A DNA stretch of 64,000 nucleotides from Thermoleophilia bacterium (GCA_025928435.1 JAICJM010000001.1:1-64000), one strand, 5' to 3'; positions 8,686 through 17,235 are shown, counted from the stretch's first letter. The notes: generated by a model not told the origin, from the sequence alone. A program made the numbers and translations.

Positions 8686-9222
8686 ATGGCCGAGAAACAT
8701 GCAGTCGATCCCGCCCAGGCCCGGCAGGACGTGCACATCAACGTCGGGCCGATCGACATCCCCACCTGGAAGCAGCCGCCCCCGCCCGACCCCTGCGCGT
8801 GCCCTGTCACCGCGGTTCACCGGACGGGTATGCACGAGCCGGGCGGCCAGGGTGTCGCGGTCGGGAGCCTGCCGCCCGGCAACTCGGTGCCGCCGCCGCT
8901 GGCGCAGATGTACCTCGCGCCGGGAAGCTACGTCGTCTCGGCCAAGTTCCTCCTCTCGTCCAACCTCGGCGCGGGCGGCATCGTGTTCGCCTACCTCGGC
9001 ACCCGCGGTCAGGGCACGCTCAGCTGGGCATGGCTCCGGATGCCCGCCCACGGCGCGCCCGGCGACGGCCAGACCGTGAGCCTGCAGGGCGTGCTCACGC
9101 TGGCGGCCGGCGACTCGGTGGGCGTCGACGCCTCCGGAGGGGCGCAGAACGGCGCGTTCCTGGCATCCGACATCTGGCTCATCGCCCAGAGGGTGGGCAC
9201 CGCGACGGTGCAGACGCTGTGA
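8686..9222 (+). CDS. Unknown beta-rich protein, 178 residues
   Basis: ATG follows AGGAGG at 8672-8677. After a proline-rich N-terminal stretch with one close Cys pair (PDPCACPV), the rest alternates hydrophobic strands and Gly/Ser turns (SYVVSAKFLLSSNLG; GQTVSLQGVLTLAAGDSVGV), as in jelly-roll or C1q/TNF-like beta sandwiches. There is no signal peptide. I do not recognise the family, and the neighbours (VOC gene, tRNA-Pro) give no clue. Confidence 0.65.
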   Translation: MAEKHAVDPAQARQDVHINVGPIDIPTWKQPPPPDPCACPVTAVHRTGMHEPGGQGVAVGSLPPGNSVPPPLAQMYLAPGSYVVSAKFLLSSNLGAGGIVFAYLGTRGQGTLSWAWLRMPAHGAPGDGQTVSLQGVLTLAAGDSVGVDASGGAQNGAFLASDIWLIAQRVGTATVQTL

Positions 9223-9244
9223 CGCGGTCAGGCGAAGCTGTCCG

Positions 9245-9412
9245 TCAGGCGTGGTGCCAGGTAGCCGAGAACTGGGCAGCCTTGAACGACGTCGGGCCCA
9301 CCTCCTCGTAGATCGTCGAGCTCCACTTCTCCAGGATCTTCTGGGCGGTCACAAACTTGCTCGTGATGGTGTCGTAGTGAGTCGTCGGCGGTGACGCGGT
9401 TGAACGGGACAC
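9245..9412 (-). CDS. Short possible ORF beside tRNA-Pro
   Basis: A minus-strand GTG at 9412 opens 55 codons whose second half reads like genuine protein (KFVTAQKILEKWSSTIYEEV) with lower GC and more Lys, Thr and Tyr than the neighbours. It lies between the beta-rich gene and tRNA-Pro, immediately 3' of the tRNA on the same strand. It could be a complete small gene or a truncated end of a foreign gene. Confidence 0.3.
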   Translation of the reverse strand: MSRSTASPPTTHYDTITSKFVTAQKILEKWSSTIYEEVGPTSFKAAQFSATWHHA

Positions 9413-9459
9413 TTCGGCCGGGCTCACGCTCGGTCTTGTTTTTGCAGGATAAACACTGA

Positions 9460-9533
9460 TCGGGGCGAGAGGATTTGAACCTCCGACCGCCCGGCCCCCA
9501 GCCGGGTGCGCTACCAGGCTGCGCCACGCCCCG
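9460..9533 (-). tRNA. tRNA-Pro (anticodon GGG)
   Basis: The minus strand folds as a full cloverleaf: acceptor CGGGGCG with CGCCCCG, D arm containing GCCTGGTAGCGC, anticodon stem CCCGG/CCGGG around loop CTGGGGG (anticodon GGG), and T arm GGAGG-TTCAAAT-CCTCT. The discriminator base is A and CCA is not encoded. It reads CCC/CCU proline codons. The prolyl-tRNA synthetase gene lies about 1.1 kb away. Confidence 0.95.
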
Positions 9534-9651
9534 AGGCGTCCGAGTATACCGGGAACCGCCTGCCCGCCCCGGCCGTCAGAAGGGGGCGATGCAGGATGTG
9601 CTGACAGTCCCGCTCCCTGGTCTCGCCCCGCCCCGGGCGTACCATGGTCGC

Positions 9652-10182
9652 GTGCAGAGCGCGTCCGACGAGGTGCTGGCCAGGCGGGCGGCCGACGGCG
9701 ACGAGTCCGCATTCGAGGAGCTGGTGGTGCGCTACCAGGACCGGCTCTACACGCTCGCGCTCCGCATCACCCTCTCCGAGGCCGACGCCTACGACTGCGT
9801 CCAGGAGGGTCTCGTGTCGGCGTGGCGCGGACTCGGCAACTTCCGCTTCAACGCCCGCTTCTCGACCTGGATGTACCGGATCGTGGTGCGCAAGGCCTAC
9901 GACGTGCTCGAGCGCCGCGGCCGCACTGCCGAGCCTGTCGGGGAGGTGCCCGCCACGAGCGTCGACACGCCCGTCGAGGCCCGTCTCGACCTGCTCGACG
10001 CCCTCTCGGCGCTCGAGCCGGAGTTCCGGACGGTGGCGGTGGCCTGCGACGTGGTCGGCATGTCGATGGACGAGGCCGCGATCGCGCTCGACCTGCCCGC
10101 GGGGACGGTGAAGTCCCGCCTGCACCGCGCCCGGGCGCGACTGGCGGAGTCACTGCGAGCCGGGCAGGAGGCGGCACCGTGA
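9652..10182 (+). CDS. ECF RNA polymerase sigma factor (SigE-like)
   Basis: The 176-residue protein has sigma region 2 (FEELVVRYQDRLYTLALRI through NARFSTWMYRIVVRKAYD) and region 4 (VGMSMDEAAIALDLPAGTVK with SRLHRAR), joined by a short acidic linker, as in extracytoplasmic-function sigma factors. I chose GTG 9652 because TACCAT lies six bases upstream and region 2 starts at once; ATG 9589 is an alternative. The stop overlaps the next start (GTGA), so sigma factor and membrane partner are made together. Confidence 0.88.
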   Translation: MQSASDEVLARRAADGDESAFEELVVRYQDRLYTLALRITLSEADAYDCVQEGLVSAWRGLGNFRFNARFSTWMYRIVVRKAYDVLERRGRTAEPVGEVPATSVDTPVEARLDLLDALSALEPEFRTVAVACDVVGMSMDEAAIALDLPAGTVKSRLHRARARLAESLRAGQEAAP

Positions 10183-10676
10183 CCCACAACGGCCACGAGG
10201 ACATCGCCGCTCGCCTGCGTCGCGAGGCGGCGGCCACCGCGCCCGAACGGCTGCGGGCGGACGTGATGGTGCGCGTCCACGCCGAGCCCCGCCCACAGCG
10301 GATCCGGCCCCGCCGCAGCTTCGGGCGGTCGTTCGCGTCCGTCGCCGCAGCGGCGTGCATCCTGGGGGCGCTCGTGTTCGGCCTGACCCGGGTGGACTTC
10401 GGGGGGGGCAGCTCGAGCTCGGGTGCTGGCGGCGGTAGCGCCGCGGCCGAGCTTCAGGGCGCCCTCCGACCCGCCGGGCCGAACAAGGCGGCGGAGCCCT
10501 CCCAGAGCAGCTTCGGTGTCACGAAGCGATTGGACGCTGTTCCGGAGCAGGCATTGAGCCTGGCGCGCGTTCCCGGCCCGCTGCGCGGGGCCATCTACGG
10601 CCGCGCCTCCCTCGCCGCACCACTCCGTCACACGTTCGGGGCGCTCGACCCCTACCACCTGCGCAGCCGGCGCTAG
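10179..10676 (+). CDS. Putative membrane anti-sigma factor
   Basis: This 165-residue protein has a cytoplasmic Arg-rich N-terminus (about 45 residues), one membrane span near residues 47-67 (SVAAAACILGALVFGLTRV), and a low-complexity Gly/Ser/Ala outer domain. Topology and the GTGA overlap with the sigma gene indicate its anti-sigma factor. The zinc-binding HxxxCxxC motif of the ZAS family is absent, so recognition must differ. It ends on CTAG, shared with the stop of proS on the other strand. Confidence 0.65.
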   Translation: MTHNGHEDIAARLRREAAATAPERLRADVMVRVHAEPRPQRIRPRRSFGRSFASVAAAACILGALVFGLTRVDFGGGSSSSGAGGGSAAAELQGALRPAGPNKAAEPSQSSFGVTKRLDAVPEQALSLARVPGPLRGAIYGRASLAAPLRHTFGALDPYHLRSRR

Positions 10677-12373
10677 GCGGCGTCGACCGCGGCCCGGACG
10701 GCGGCGGCGACCTCGGCGACCGCAAGGGAGCTCTGCTCACGGCCGCGGCGCACCTGCACGTCGGCCGTGCCCTCGGTGGCCGTGCGCTTGCCGACGGTGA
10801 CGCGCGCCGGCATCCCGATCAGCTCGGCGTCGGCGAAGCGCGAGCCCGGGCTGGCGGAACGGTCGTCGAAGAGCACCGAGAGCCCGTCCGCCTCGAGCGT
10901 CCGCTGGATCTCGCGCGCGATCGGGAACTGGGGGTCGTCCTGGCCGCCGATCACGACCATGTGGACGTGGAACGGCGCCAGCGTCGCGGGCCAGGCGATG
11001 CCGGCCTCGTCGTGGTGCTGCTCGACCGCCACGGCCGCGATGCGCGCGGGCCCGATCCCGTAGGAGCCCATCACGATCGGATGCTCCTTGCCGGCCTCGT
11101 CGAGGTAGTTCGCGTTCAGCGGCACCGTGTAGCGGGTGCCGAGCTTGAAGATGTGCCCCACCTCGATCGCCGGCTCGATGTGCAGGGTGCCGGTGCCGCA
11201 GGCCGCGCACGTGTCGCCCTCGGCGACCTCGCGCAGGTCGTGGAACTCGGGCTGGTAGTCCCGGCCGGCCTCCACCCCGCGCAGGTGCCAGCCGGTGCGG
11301 TTCGCGCCGCCGACGAACTGGCCCTCGCGCAGCGTCTCGTCGGCGATGACGCGGACGCCCGTCCCGACCGGCCCGATCGAGCCGGGGTCGGCGCCGAAGG
11401 TCTCGCGGATCTCGGCCGGCTCGGCCGCCCGGAACGCCTGCCCGAGCGCCTTCTGGGTCTTCAGCTCGTGCAGGCGGTGGTCGCCGCGGACGAGCGCGAG
11501 CACGGCCTGGCCGTCGACGACGATCGGCATCGCCTTCGCCGTCGCCGCCGGGTCGATCCCGAGGAACTCCGCCAGGCCCTCGATCGTGGTCGCGCCCGGC
11601 GTCTCGATCTCCTCCGGCGCGTCCAGGTGCGGCGGGAACTCCGGCGGCCGCGCCCGCGACTTCGCCACCTCGACGTTCGCGGCGTAGTCGCAGTTCGAGC
11701 ACCGCACGAGATCGGCCTCGCCGTTCGGGCTGGGCGCGACGAACTCCTCACCGCCGTGGCCCCCCATCATCCCGACGTCGGCTTCGATCGCGAACGTCTC
11801 GAGGCCGCTGCGCTCGAAGATCCGCTCGTACACGACCCGGTGCTTCGCGTACGACTCCTCGAGTCCCTCGAGGTCGCGGTCGAAGCTGTAGGAGTCCTTC
11901 ATGATGAACTCGCGCGTGCGGAGGATCCCGCCCCGCGGGCGCGGCTCGTCGCGCTCCTTCGTCTGCTGGTGGTACCAGATCTGCGGCAGCTCGCGGTAGG
12001 AGCGGATCATGCGGGCGGCGTGCCAGGTGACGCACTCCTCGTGCGTCATCGCGAGCACGTAGTGCTTGCCGGACGAATCGTCCAGGTGAAACAGGTTGTC
12101 GACGCCGGAGCGGCCCGTCGCCTCCCACAGCTCGGCCGGCTGGAGCACGGGCATCAGCATCTCGAGCCCGATCGTGTCCATCTCCTCGCGGATGATGCCC
12201 ATCGCGTTCTGGAGCACCTTCCAGCCCAGCGGCAGGTACGTGTAGAGGCCGGCGCCGACCTGGCGCACGAACCCGCCCCGGACCAGCAGCTTGTGGCTGA
12301 TGGCCTCCGCGTCGGCCGGATCGTCCTTGAGCGTCGGGATCAGGTAGCGGGAGGCGTCGACGCTGCCGCTCAC
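10673..12373 (-). CDS. proS: Prolyl-tRNA synthetase, bacterial type with editing domain
   Basis: The 566-residue class II synthetase charges tRNA-Pro. Visible parts are motif 2 (RTREFIMKDSYSF), the YbaK-like editing insertion at about residues 240-370 (AMPIVVDGQAVLALVRGD) that clears Ala-tRNA-Pro, motif 3 (GSYGIGPAR) and a C-terminal anticodon domain (VHMVVIGGQDDPQFPIA). GTG 12373 overlaps the TGA of lpd (GTGA), so it is translated from the lpd message. The start RYLIPTLKDDPADAEAISHK is standard for the family. Confidence 0.95.
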   Translation of the reverse strand: MSGSVDASRYLIPTLKDDPADAEAISHKLLVRGGFVRQVGAGLYTYLPLGWKVLQNAMGIIREEMDTIGLEMLMPVLQPAELWEATGRSGVDNLFHLDDSSGKHYVLAMTHEECVTWHAARMIRSYRELPQIWYHQQTKERDEPRPRGGILRTREFIMKDSYSFDRDLEGLEESYAKHRVVYERIFERSGLETFAIEADVGMMGGHGGEEFVAPSPNGEADLVRCSNCDYAANVEVAKSRARPPEFPPHLDAPEEIETPGATTIEGLAEFLGIDPAATAKAMPIVVDGQAVLALVRGDHRLHELKTQKALGQAFRAAEPAEIRETFGADPGSIGPVGTGVRVIADETLREGQFVGGANRTGWHLRGVEAGRDYQPEFHDLREVAEGDTCAACGTGTLHIEPAIEVGHIFKLGTRYTVPLNANYLDEAGKEHPIVMGSYGIGPARIAAVAVEQHHDEAGIAWPATLAPFHVHMVVIGGQDDPQFPIAREIQRTLEADGLSVLFDDRSASPGSRFADAELIGMPARVTVGKRTATEGTADVQVRRGREQSSLAVAEVAAAVRAAVDAA

Positions 12374-13794
12374 CGCGCGGCGGCCTTCGCCCGCTGCCGC
12401 GGCGGGGGCAGGTGGATCGGCCGCCCGAGCGCAACCAGCGCCGCCTCCTTGACCGCCTCGGCCAGGGTGGGATGGGCCGCGATCGAGTCGGCGACCGTGT
12501 CGATGGTCGACTCCGCCCCGATCCCGATCACGCCCGCGTTCACGAGCTCCGTCGCCTGCGGGCCGACGATGACGAGGCCGAGCAGCTCGCCGTAGCGGGT
12601 CTCGTGAATTGTCTTCGCCCAGCCGCCCTTCTCGGCGTACATCTGCGCGCGGGCCGAGGCCGAGAACGGGAAACGGCCGGTCACGATGTTGTCGTCGCCG
12701 TGCTGCTCGCGCGCCTGAGCCTCGGTCAGGCCGACCGCGGCCACCTCGGGATCGGTGTAGACGCACCGCGGCACGGCGGTGTAGTCCATCTCGGACTCAT
12801 GGCCGAGCGCGTTCTCGGCGGCGATCTCGCCCTCACGGAACGACGTGTGCGCCAGCTGGTACACGCCGGCGACGTCGCCGACCGCGTAGATGTGGGACAC
12901 GTTCGTGCGCATGTGCCGGTCGGCGATGACGCCCTTGCGCTTGTCGAAGTCGACCCCGGCCTTGTCGAGGCCGATGTCGGCCGTGCTCGCGCCCCGGCCG
13001 GTCGCGACCAGCACGAGATCGGCGTCCACGGTGCCGGCCTTGCCGTCCCCGCCCTCGAAGTGCAGCGTCACCCCGCCGTCGCCCTCGGCGATCTCGGTCG
13101 CCTTGGCGCCCAGGTGGGTCGTGATCCCGCGGCGCTTGAACGCGCGCTCGAGCTCCTTCGAGGCGTCCGCGTCCTCCATCGGGATCAGGTGCTCGAGCAT
13201 CTCGACGATCGTCACCTCGGAGCCGAAGTGCTCGAGGATCGACGCGAACTCGACGCCGATCACTCCGCCGCCCAGGATCACGAGCCGCTTCGGCACCTCG
13301 CCGATCTCGAGCAGGCCCGTCGAGTCCACGCACTTCGCGCTCTCGATGCCCTTGACGGGCGGGCGCAGGGAGTGCGAGCCGGTCGCGATGACGGCCGACC
13401 CGAACGTGACGTCCTCCCCGCCCTCGACCGCGATCGTGTTCGGGCCGCTGAACGCGCCGCGGCCGTTCACGATGGTGATCCCGTTCGCATTGACGACGCC
13501 CGTGATGCCGTTCACCAGGCCGTCGACGATGCCCTGCTTGTTCGTCTGGGCCTGGCCGAAGTCGAGCTCGGGGTCGGACACGCGGACGCCGAGCTTGGCG
13601 AACGTCTCGCGCGCGTCCTTGAGCCCGTGCGCCGTCTGCACCCACGCCTTCGTGGGGATGCAGCCGACCGTGATGCAGGTCCCGCCGACGCGGTCCTGCT
13701 CGATCAGGACGACGTTCGCGCCCAGCTGTGCCGCCCGGATGGCGGCGGGGTAGCCGCCCGGCCCTCCGCCCAGGACGGCAACGTCACACTCCAT
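12370..13794 (-). CDS. lpdA: Dihydrolipoyl dehydrogenase (E3)
   Basis: The 474-residue flavoprotein has the FAD dinucleotide fold at the N-terminus (VLGGGPGGYPAAIRAAQLGA), the redox disulfide GGTCITVGCIPTK (Cys40, Cys45), a central NAD fold (VILGGGVIGVEFASIL) and the C-terminal HPTLAEAVKEA His/Glu pair. It reoxidises lipoyl groups of 2-oxoacid dehydrogenases using NAD+. The E1-E2 genes of such a complex begin 1.4 kb away in the divergent direction, so it is the likely E3. It heads an operon with proS. Confidence 0.95.
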   Translation of the reverse strand: MECDVAVLGGGPGGYPAAIRAAQLGANVVLIEQDRVGGTCITVGCIPTKAWVQTAHGLKDARETFAKLGVRVSDPELDFGQAQTNKQGIVDGLVNGITGVVNANGITIVNGRGAFSGPNTIAVEGGEDVTFGSAVIATGSHSLRPPVKGIESAKCVDSTGLLEIGEVPKRLVILGGGVIGVEFASILEHFGSEVTIVEMLEHLIPMEDADASKELERAFKRRGITTHLGAKATEIAEGDGGVTLHFEGGDGKAGTVDADLVLVATGRGASTADIGLDKAGVDFDKRKGVIADRHMRTNVSHIYAVGDVAGVYQLAHTSFREGEIAAENALGHESEMDYTAVPRCVYTDPEVAAVGLTEAQAREQHGDDNIVTGRFPFSASARAQMYAEKGGWAKTIHETRYGELLGLVIVGPQATELVNAGVIGIGAESTIDTVADSIAAHPTLAEAVKEAALVALGRPIHLPPPRQRAKAAAR

Positions 13795-13836
13795 CGACTC
13801 GCTCCCTCGCTCGCTTTCGCGGGCATCCTAGATGAG

Positions 13837-14199
13837 ATGGTTGATACTCCCGTTCGTGGCCGCGCGGACCTGCTCGATCAGGGCGCTCTCGCCGCGCTGG
13901 TGGAGCACACCACCGGGATCTACGGCGCGGTTCCCGCCCGGACGCGCTCGCGGCGCTCGTGTTCGACGGCGAAGAGTGCCTCGGCTGGTGCCAGTTCGGC
14001 GTTCCGGACGAGGTGCGCGGATCAGACGGCGGCGCCGGACTGGCGGATCGCGTGCTGCTTCGTGGGCAAGGGGCACCGGCGCCAGGGCGTCGCGACCCGC
14101 CGGGTTCCTCTGGAACGGCGCGCTCTCGACCTACGAGCAGGTCGCATTCGCCCGCGGCGCATGATCGGCAAGCACCGCTGGGTCATGGTGCGCGCCTGA
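13837..14199 (+). pseudogene. Decayed GNAT-family acetyltransferase
   Basis: Recognisable GNAT pieces appear in order on the plus strand but in different frames: FDGEECLGWCQFGVPDEV (from about 13960), PDWRIACCFVGKGHRRQGVA (about 14038-14097, the acetyl-CoA loop), GFLWNGALSTYEQVAFARG, and MIGKHRWVMVRA. The section between the CoA loop and GFLWNGALS is missing. At least two frameshifts and an internal deletion mean no functional enzyme. The TGA ending the last frame is the first three bases of the palindromic repeat at 14197. Confidence 0.75.
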
Positions 14200-14227
14200 A
14201 TAAACGGGGTCTGACCCCGTTTATTCA
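14197..14227. repeat. 31-bp palindromic repeat, type I (copy 1)
   Basis: A perfect palindrome: 15-base arm TGAATAAACGGGGTC, central T, and the reverse-complement arm. It lies between convergent genes; its left TGA ends the GNAT remnant and its right end supplies the TAA of the cupin gene. Near-identical copies are at 38232 and 47954, and a variant at 35242. Confidence 0.9.
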
Positions 14228-14874
14228 GCGGTTGGGAAGGCCGGGTCGTCCCGGATCGAGTCCAGGTCGGAATCGCCGGCGGCCCATCCGGCCGCCTGCG
14301 GGTCGTTCTCGACGGCGACCGCCAGGTGCTCGAGCGCCCGTCCGCGCCGTCCGGCGAGGGCGTGGTAGCACGCCAGCTGGTAGTGGAGGGTGCCGTGCCG
14401 CGGCCATTCCTCGAGCCCCTCGGAGGCGATCTCGGCGGCGCGGTCGTAGTCGCCGGCCCTGTAGGCCGGCTCGGCCGCGAACCAGTACTCGAACGGCGAG
14501 GTCGGGATCGGGGCGTCGGCCGGCCCGCCGACCACCACGACGGTGGTCTCGTCGGCCCTGGCGACGGCGCTTCGCTCGGCCGACAGGTCGGGGATGAAGA
14601 CAAGCGTGCCCGCGGGCGCGTCGACGGTCTCCCCCGCGACCGTCAACTCGGCGTGGCCCGCGAGCACCAGATAGAGCTCCTCCTGCCGCCCGGGGCCGCC
14701 GCCGCTCACCTCGTCGTGGCGCTCGATGACCTGGTCGCCGGACTTCACGGCCGTGTAGGCGTTGACGCCGAAGGCGCGCACGCCCAGCCGGCGCCGGATC
14801 GGCCGGTACAGGCCGCCGGCCGCCCCGATGCGCTCCAGGTCGTCGAGATGCGCGACGCGGAAGGCGTCGCTCAC
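14221..14874 (-). CDS. Cupin-domain protein with C-terminal TPR-like region
   Basis: The 217-residue protein has an N-terminal cupin (EELYLVLAGHAELTVAGETV then DAPAGTLVFIPDL) and a C-terminal helical-repeat region (YDRAAEIASEGLEEWPRHGT; YHALAGRRGRALEHLAVAVE). The characteristic cupin histidines are only partly present, so it may bind a small molecule without a metal. GTG 14874 overlaps the TGA of the lipoyl-domain gene. Its last two codons, GAA TAA, lie in the palindromic repeat. Role unknown. Confidence 0.7.
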   Translation of the reverse strand: MSDAFRVAHLDDLERIGAAGGLYRPIRRRLGVRAFGVNAYTAVKSGDQVIERHDEVSGGGPGRQEELYLVLAGHAELTVAGETVDAPAGTLVFIPDLSAERSAVARADETTVVVVGGPADAPIPTSPFEYWFAAEPAYRAGDYDRAAEIASEGLEEWPRHGTLHYQLACYHALAGRRGRALEHLAVAVENDPQAAGWAAGDSDLDSIRDDPAFPTAE

Positions 14875-15128
14875 GCGCCGGCCGTCTCGCCGGCCTCGCC
14901 GATCCAGGCGATCGTCGCGCCGGGCGGGTACTCGACGCCGGGCGTGCCGACCACCTCCAGCAGCACCCCGTCGGCCTCGGCCTCGACCTCCTGCGTCACC
15001 TTGTCGGTGTCGAGCTCGTACAGCGGGTCGCCGCGGTGGACGGCCTGGCCCGGCTCGACCAGGAACCGGATCAGGACGGCCGCCGCGTTCTCCTCGCCGA
15101 GGCTGGGAACCGTCACGGGCGTCGCCAT
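14871..15128 (-). CDS. Stand-alone lipoyl/biotinyl-domain protein
   Basis: The 85-residue protein is a single lipoyl domain with the modified lysine Lys43 in YELDTDKVTQEV (canonical ETDKA/V). It has no catalytic or subunit-binding domain. Such domains carry acyl groups in 2-oxoacid dehydrogenases. It is divergent from the E1alpha gene across 44 bases and sits beside lpd, so it may act as an extra swinging arm of the same complex, or be lipoylated for another purpose. Confidence 0.85.
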   Translation of the reverse strand: MATPVTVPSLGEENAAAVLIRFLVEPGQAVHRGDPLYELDTDKVTQEVEAEADGVLLEVVGTPGVEYPPGATIAWIGEAGETAGA

Positions 15129-15172
15129 CTGCGCGCAGAGCCTAGCCGCTTGCAGCGAGTAAGGTTCCGGAT

Positions 15173-16249
15173 ATGGCGAAGACCGCGGCGGGCGAGGCTT
15201 CGGTCCTCGAGGACCGGGAGCACGCGCTCCACCTGTTCCGGCAGATGGCGCTCATCCGCCGGTTCGAGGAGCGAACCGAGGAGCAGTACACCAGGGCCAG
15301 GATCGGCGGCTACTGCCATCTCGCGATCGGCGAGGAGGCCTCGTCGGTGGGCGCGATCGACGCGCTCGTCGACGGCGACGCCCTCTACGCGAGCTACCGC
15401 GACCACGGCACCGCGCTCGCTGTCGGCAGCCCCGCGGCGGCCGTCATGGCCGAGCTCTTCGGCAAGGAGTCGGGCGTCGCGCACGGCCGTGGCGGCTCGA
15501 TGCACCTGCTCGACGTCGAGCGCCACTTCTACGGCGGCTGGGGCATCGTCGGCGCGCACCTGCCGATCGCCACCGGGACGGCGCTCGCGATGACCTACCG
15601 CGAGCTCCCGTTCGCGGTGCTGTGCCAGTTCGGCGACGGCGCCGTCGCGACCGGGTCGTTCCACGAGGCGCTCAACCTGGCGGCCGTCTGGGACCTCCCG
15701 ATCGTGTTCCACGCGATCAACAACCAGTACGGGATGGGCACCTCGGTCGAGCAGTCGAACGCGGAGCCGGAGCTGTGGAAGCGGGCGGCGTCGTACCGGA
15801 TGCACGGCGAGCAGGTGGACGGCAACGACGTCCTGGCGGTGCGCGAGGCGGCCGACCGGCTGCTGCGCCAGGCGCGCGAGGAGCGGCGCCCCTCCCTGCT
15901 CGAGACGATCACCTACCGCTACCGCGGCCATTCCGTCGCCGACGCCGGCAAGGTCTATCGCTCGACCGAGGAGGTGCGCTCGTGGCGGGAGCGCGACCCG
16001 ATCACGCGCTACGGCCTCCTGCTCGGCGAGCGCGGGATCGCGTCGGCCGCCGACCTCGACGCCATCTGGCAGGACGTTTCCGCCCAGGTCAAGGATGCGA
16101 TCGACAAGGCGGTCGCCGCCGCCGCGCCGGGCCGCGACAGCCTCTACGAGCATCTTTATGGCGATCCCGACCACGAGGAGCAGTTCTCCCGCATGCAGGC
16201 GGGGGCACCGTTCGGCGAGCGCGGAGACGAGCAGTCATGGCCGACGTGA
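15173..16249 (+). CDS. 2-oxoacid dehydrogenase E1 component, alpha subunit
   Basis: The 358-residue protein binds thiamine diphosphate through the GDG...NN motif (FGDGAVATGSFHEALNLAA to INNQYGMGT, from about residue 153), and carries the YRDHGTAL and HGRGGSMHLLD segments of the PDH/acetoin/branched-chain E1alpha family. It decarboxylates a 2-oxoacid with the beta subunit encoded next. TAAGGT seven bases before ATG points to a leaderless promoter. Pyruvate, acetoin or branched-chain substrates cannot be separated by motif alone; PDH-type is my first guess. Confidence 0.92.
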   Translation: MAKTAAGEASVLEDREHALHLFRQMALIRRFEERTEEQYTRARIGGYCHLAIGEEASSVGAIDALVDGDALYASYRDHGTALAVGSPAAAVMAELFGKESGVAHGRGGSMHLLDVERHFYGGWGIVGAHLPIATGTALAMTYRELPFAVLCQFGDGAVATGSFHEALNLAAVWDLPIVFHAINNQYGMGTSVEQSNAEPELWKRAASYRMHGEQVDGNDVLAVREAADRLLRQAREERRPSLLETITYRYRGHSVADAGKVYRSTEEVRSWRERDPITRYGLLLGERGIASAADLDAIWQDVSAQVKDAIDKAVAAAAPGRDSLYEHLYGDPDHEEQFSRMQAGAPFGERGDEQSWPT

Positions 16250-17226
16250 CCTACCGCGAGGCGCTGCGGCAGGCCCTCGACGAGGAGCTCGGCCGCGACC
16301 CCGACGTCTTCCTGATGGGCGAGGAGATCGGCCGCTTCGAGGGCTCGTACAAGGTCACGGCCGGCCTGTGGGGGAAGTACGGCGCCAACCGCGTGCGCGA
16401 GACGCCGATCTCGGAGGAAGGGTTCGTCGGCGCGGGGATCGGCGCGGCCATGATGGGCCTGCGGCCGGTGGTCGAGATCATGACGATCAACTTCATCCTC
16501 GTCGCCATGGACCAGGTCGTGAACCACGCCGCCAAGATCCGGTACATGTTCGGCGGCAAGGTCGGCGTGCCGCTCGTCATCCGCACCCCGGGCGGTGCCG
16601 GGGCGCAGCTGACCGCCCAGCACTCACAGTCGCTCGAGGCCTGGTTCGCGGGTTGCCCCGGCCTGAAGGTGGTCGCGCCGGCCACGCCCGCAGACGCCTA
16701 CGGGATGCTGAAGACTGCGATCCGCGACGACGACCCGGTGCTCTTCTGCGAGAACCTGGTGCTCTACAACCTCACCGGCCCGCTGCCGGAGGACGGCGAC
16801 GGGGCCGTCCCCATCGGCCGGGCCGCCATCTCCCGCGAGGGCACCGACCTGACCCTCGTCGCCCACTCCTACACGGTGCAGCGGGCGCTGCGGGTCGCCG
16901 ACCGGCTGTCGCAGGACGGGATCTCGGTCGAGGTGGTCGACCTGCGCTCGCTCCGGCCCCTGGACGTGGACACCGTGGCCGAGTCGGTGCGCAAGACCAA
17001 CCGGGTGCTCGTGGCCGAGGAGGGCTGGTCGACCTACGGCGTCGGCGCCGAGCTGGCCGCGCGCCTACAGCGGGTGTGCTTCGACGATCTGGACGCGCCC
17101 GTCGAGCGGGTCGGCCAGGCCGAGGTGCCCATGCCCTACGCCAAGCCGCTCGAGCTCGCGGCGCTGCCGCTCGAGTCCAAGATCGAGGCGGCCGCGCGCT
17201 CCTTGCTGGCCGAGTGCGGACTGTAA
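16237..17226 (+). CDS. 2-oxoacid dehydrogenase E1 component, beta subunit
   Basis: The 329-residue transketolase-like subunit begins TYREALRQALDEELGRDPDV and contains MGEEIGRFEGSYKVTAGL, RVRETPISEEGFVGAGIGAA and a C-terminal domain with VEVVDLRSLRPLDVDTV. It completes the E1 heterotetramer. The ATG lies 13 bases inside the alpha gene, so the two are co-translated. Confidence 0.93.
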   Translation: MADVTYREALRQALDEELGRDPDVFLMGEEIGRFEGSYKVTAGLWGKYGANRVRETPISEEGFVGAGIGAAMMGLRPVVEIMTINFILVAMDQVVNHAAKIRYMFGGKVGVPLVIRTPGGAGAQLTAQHSQSLEAWFAGCPGLKVVAPATPADAYGMLKTAIRDDDPVLFCENLVLYNLTGPLPEDGDGAVPIGRAAISREGTDLTLVAHSYTVQRALRVADRLSQDGISVEVVDLRSLRPLDVDTVAESVRKTNRVLVAEEGWSTYGVGAELAARLQRVCFDDLDAPVERVGQAEVPMPYAKPLELAALPLESKIEAAARSLLAECGL

Positions 17227-17235
17227 GGTTCGCCC

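Noticed and set aside
9460..9652. tRNA-Pro considered as a prophage or integrative element attachment site
   Set aside because: No integrase or second att copy is visible and the flanking genes are chromosomal; only a weak composition hint remains.
10961..12595. Plus-strand open frame antisense to proS
   Set aside because: Composition is typical of a shadow frame, and proS is complete and conserved on the other strand.
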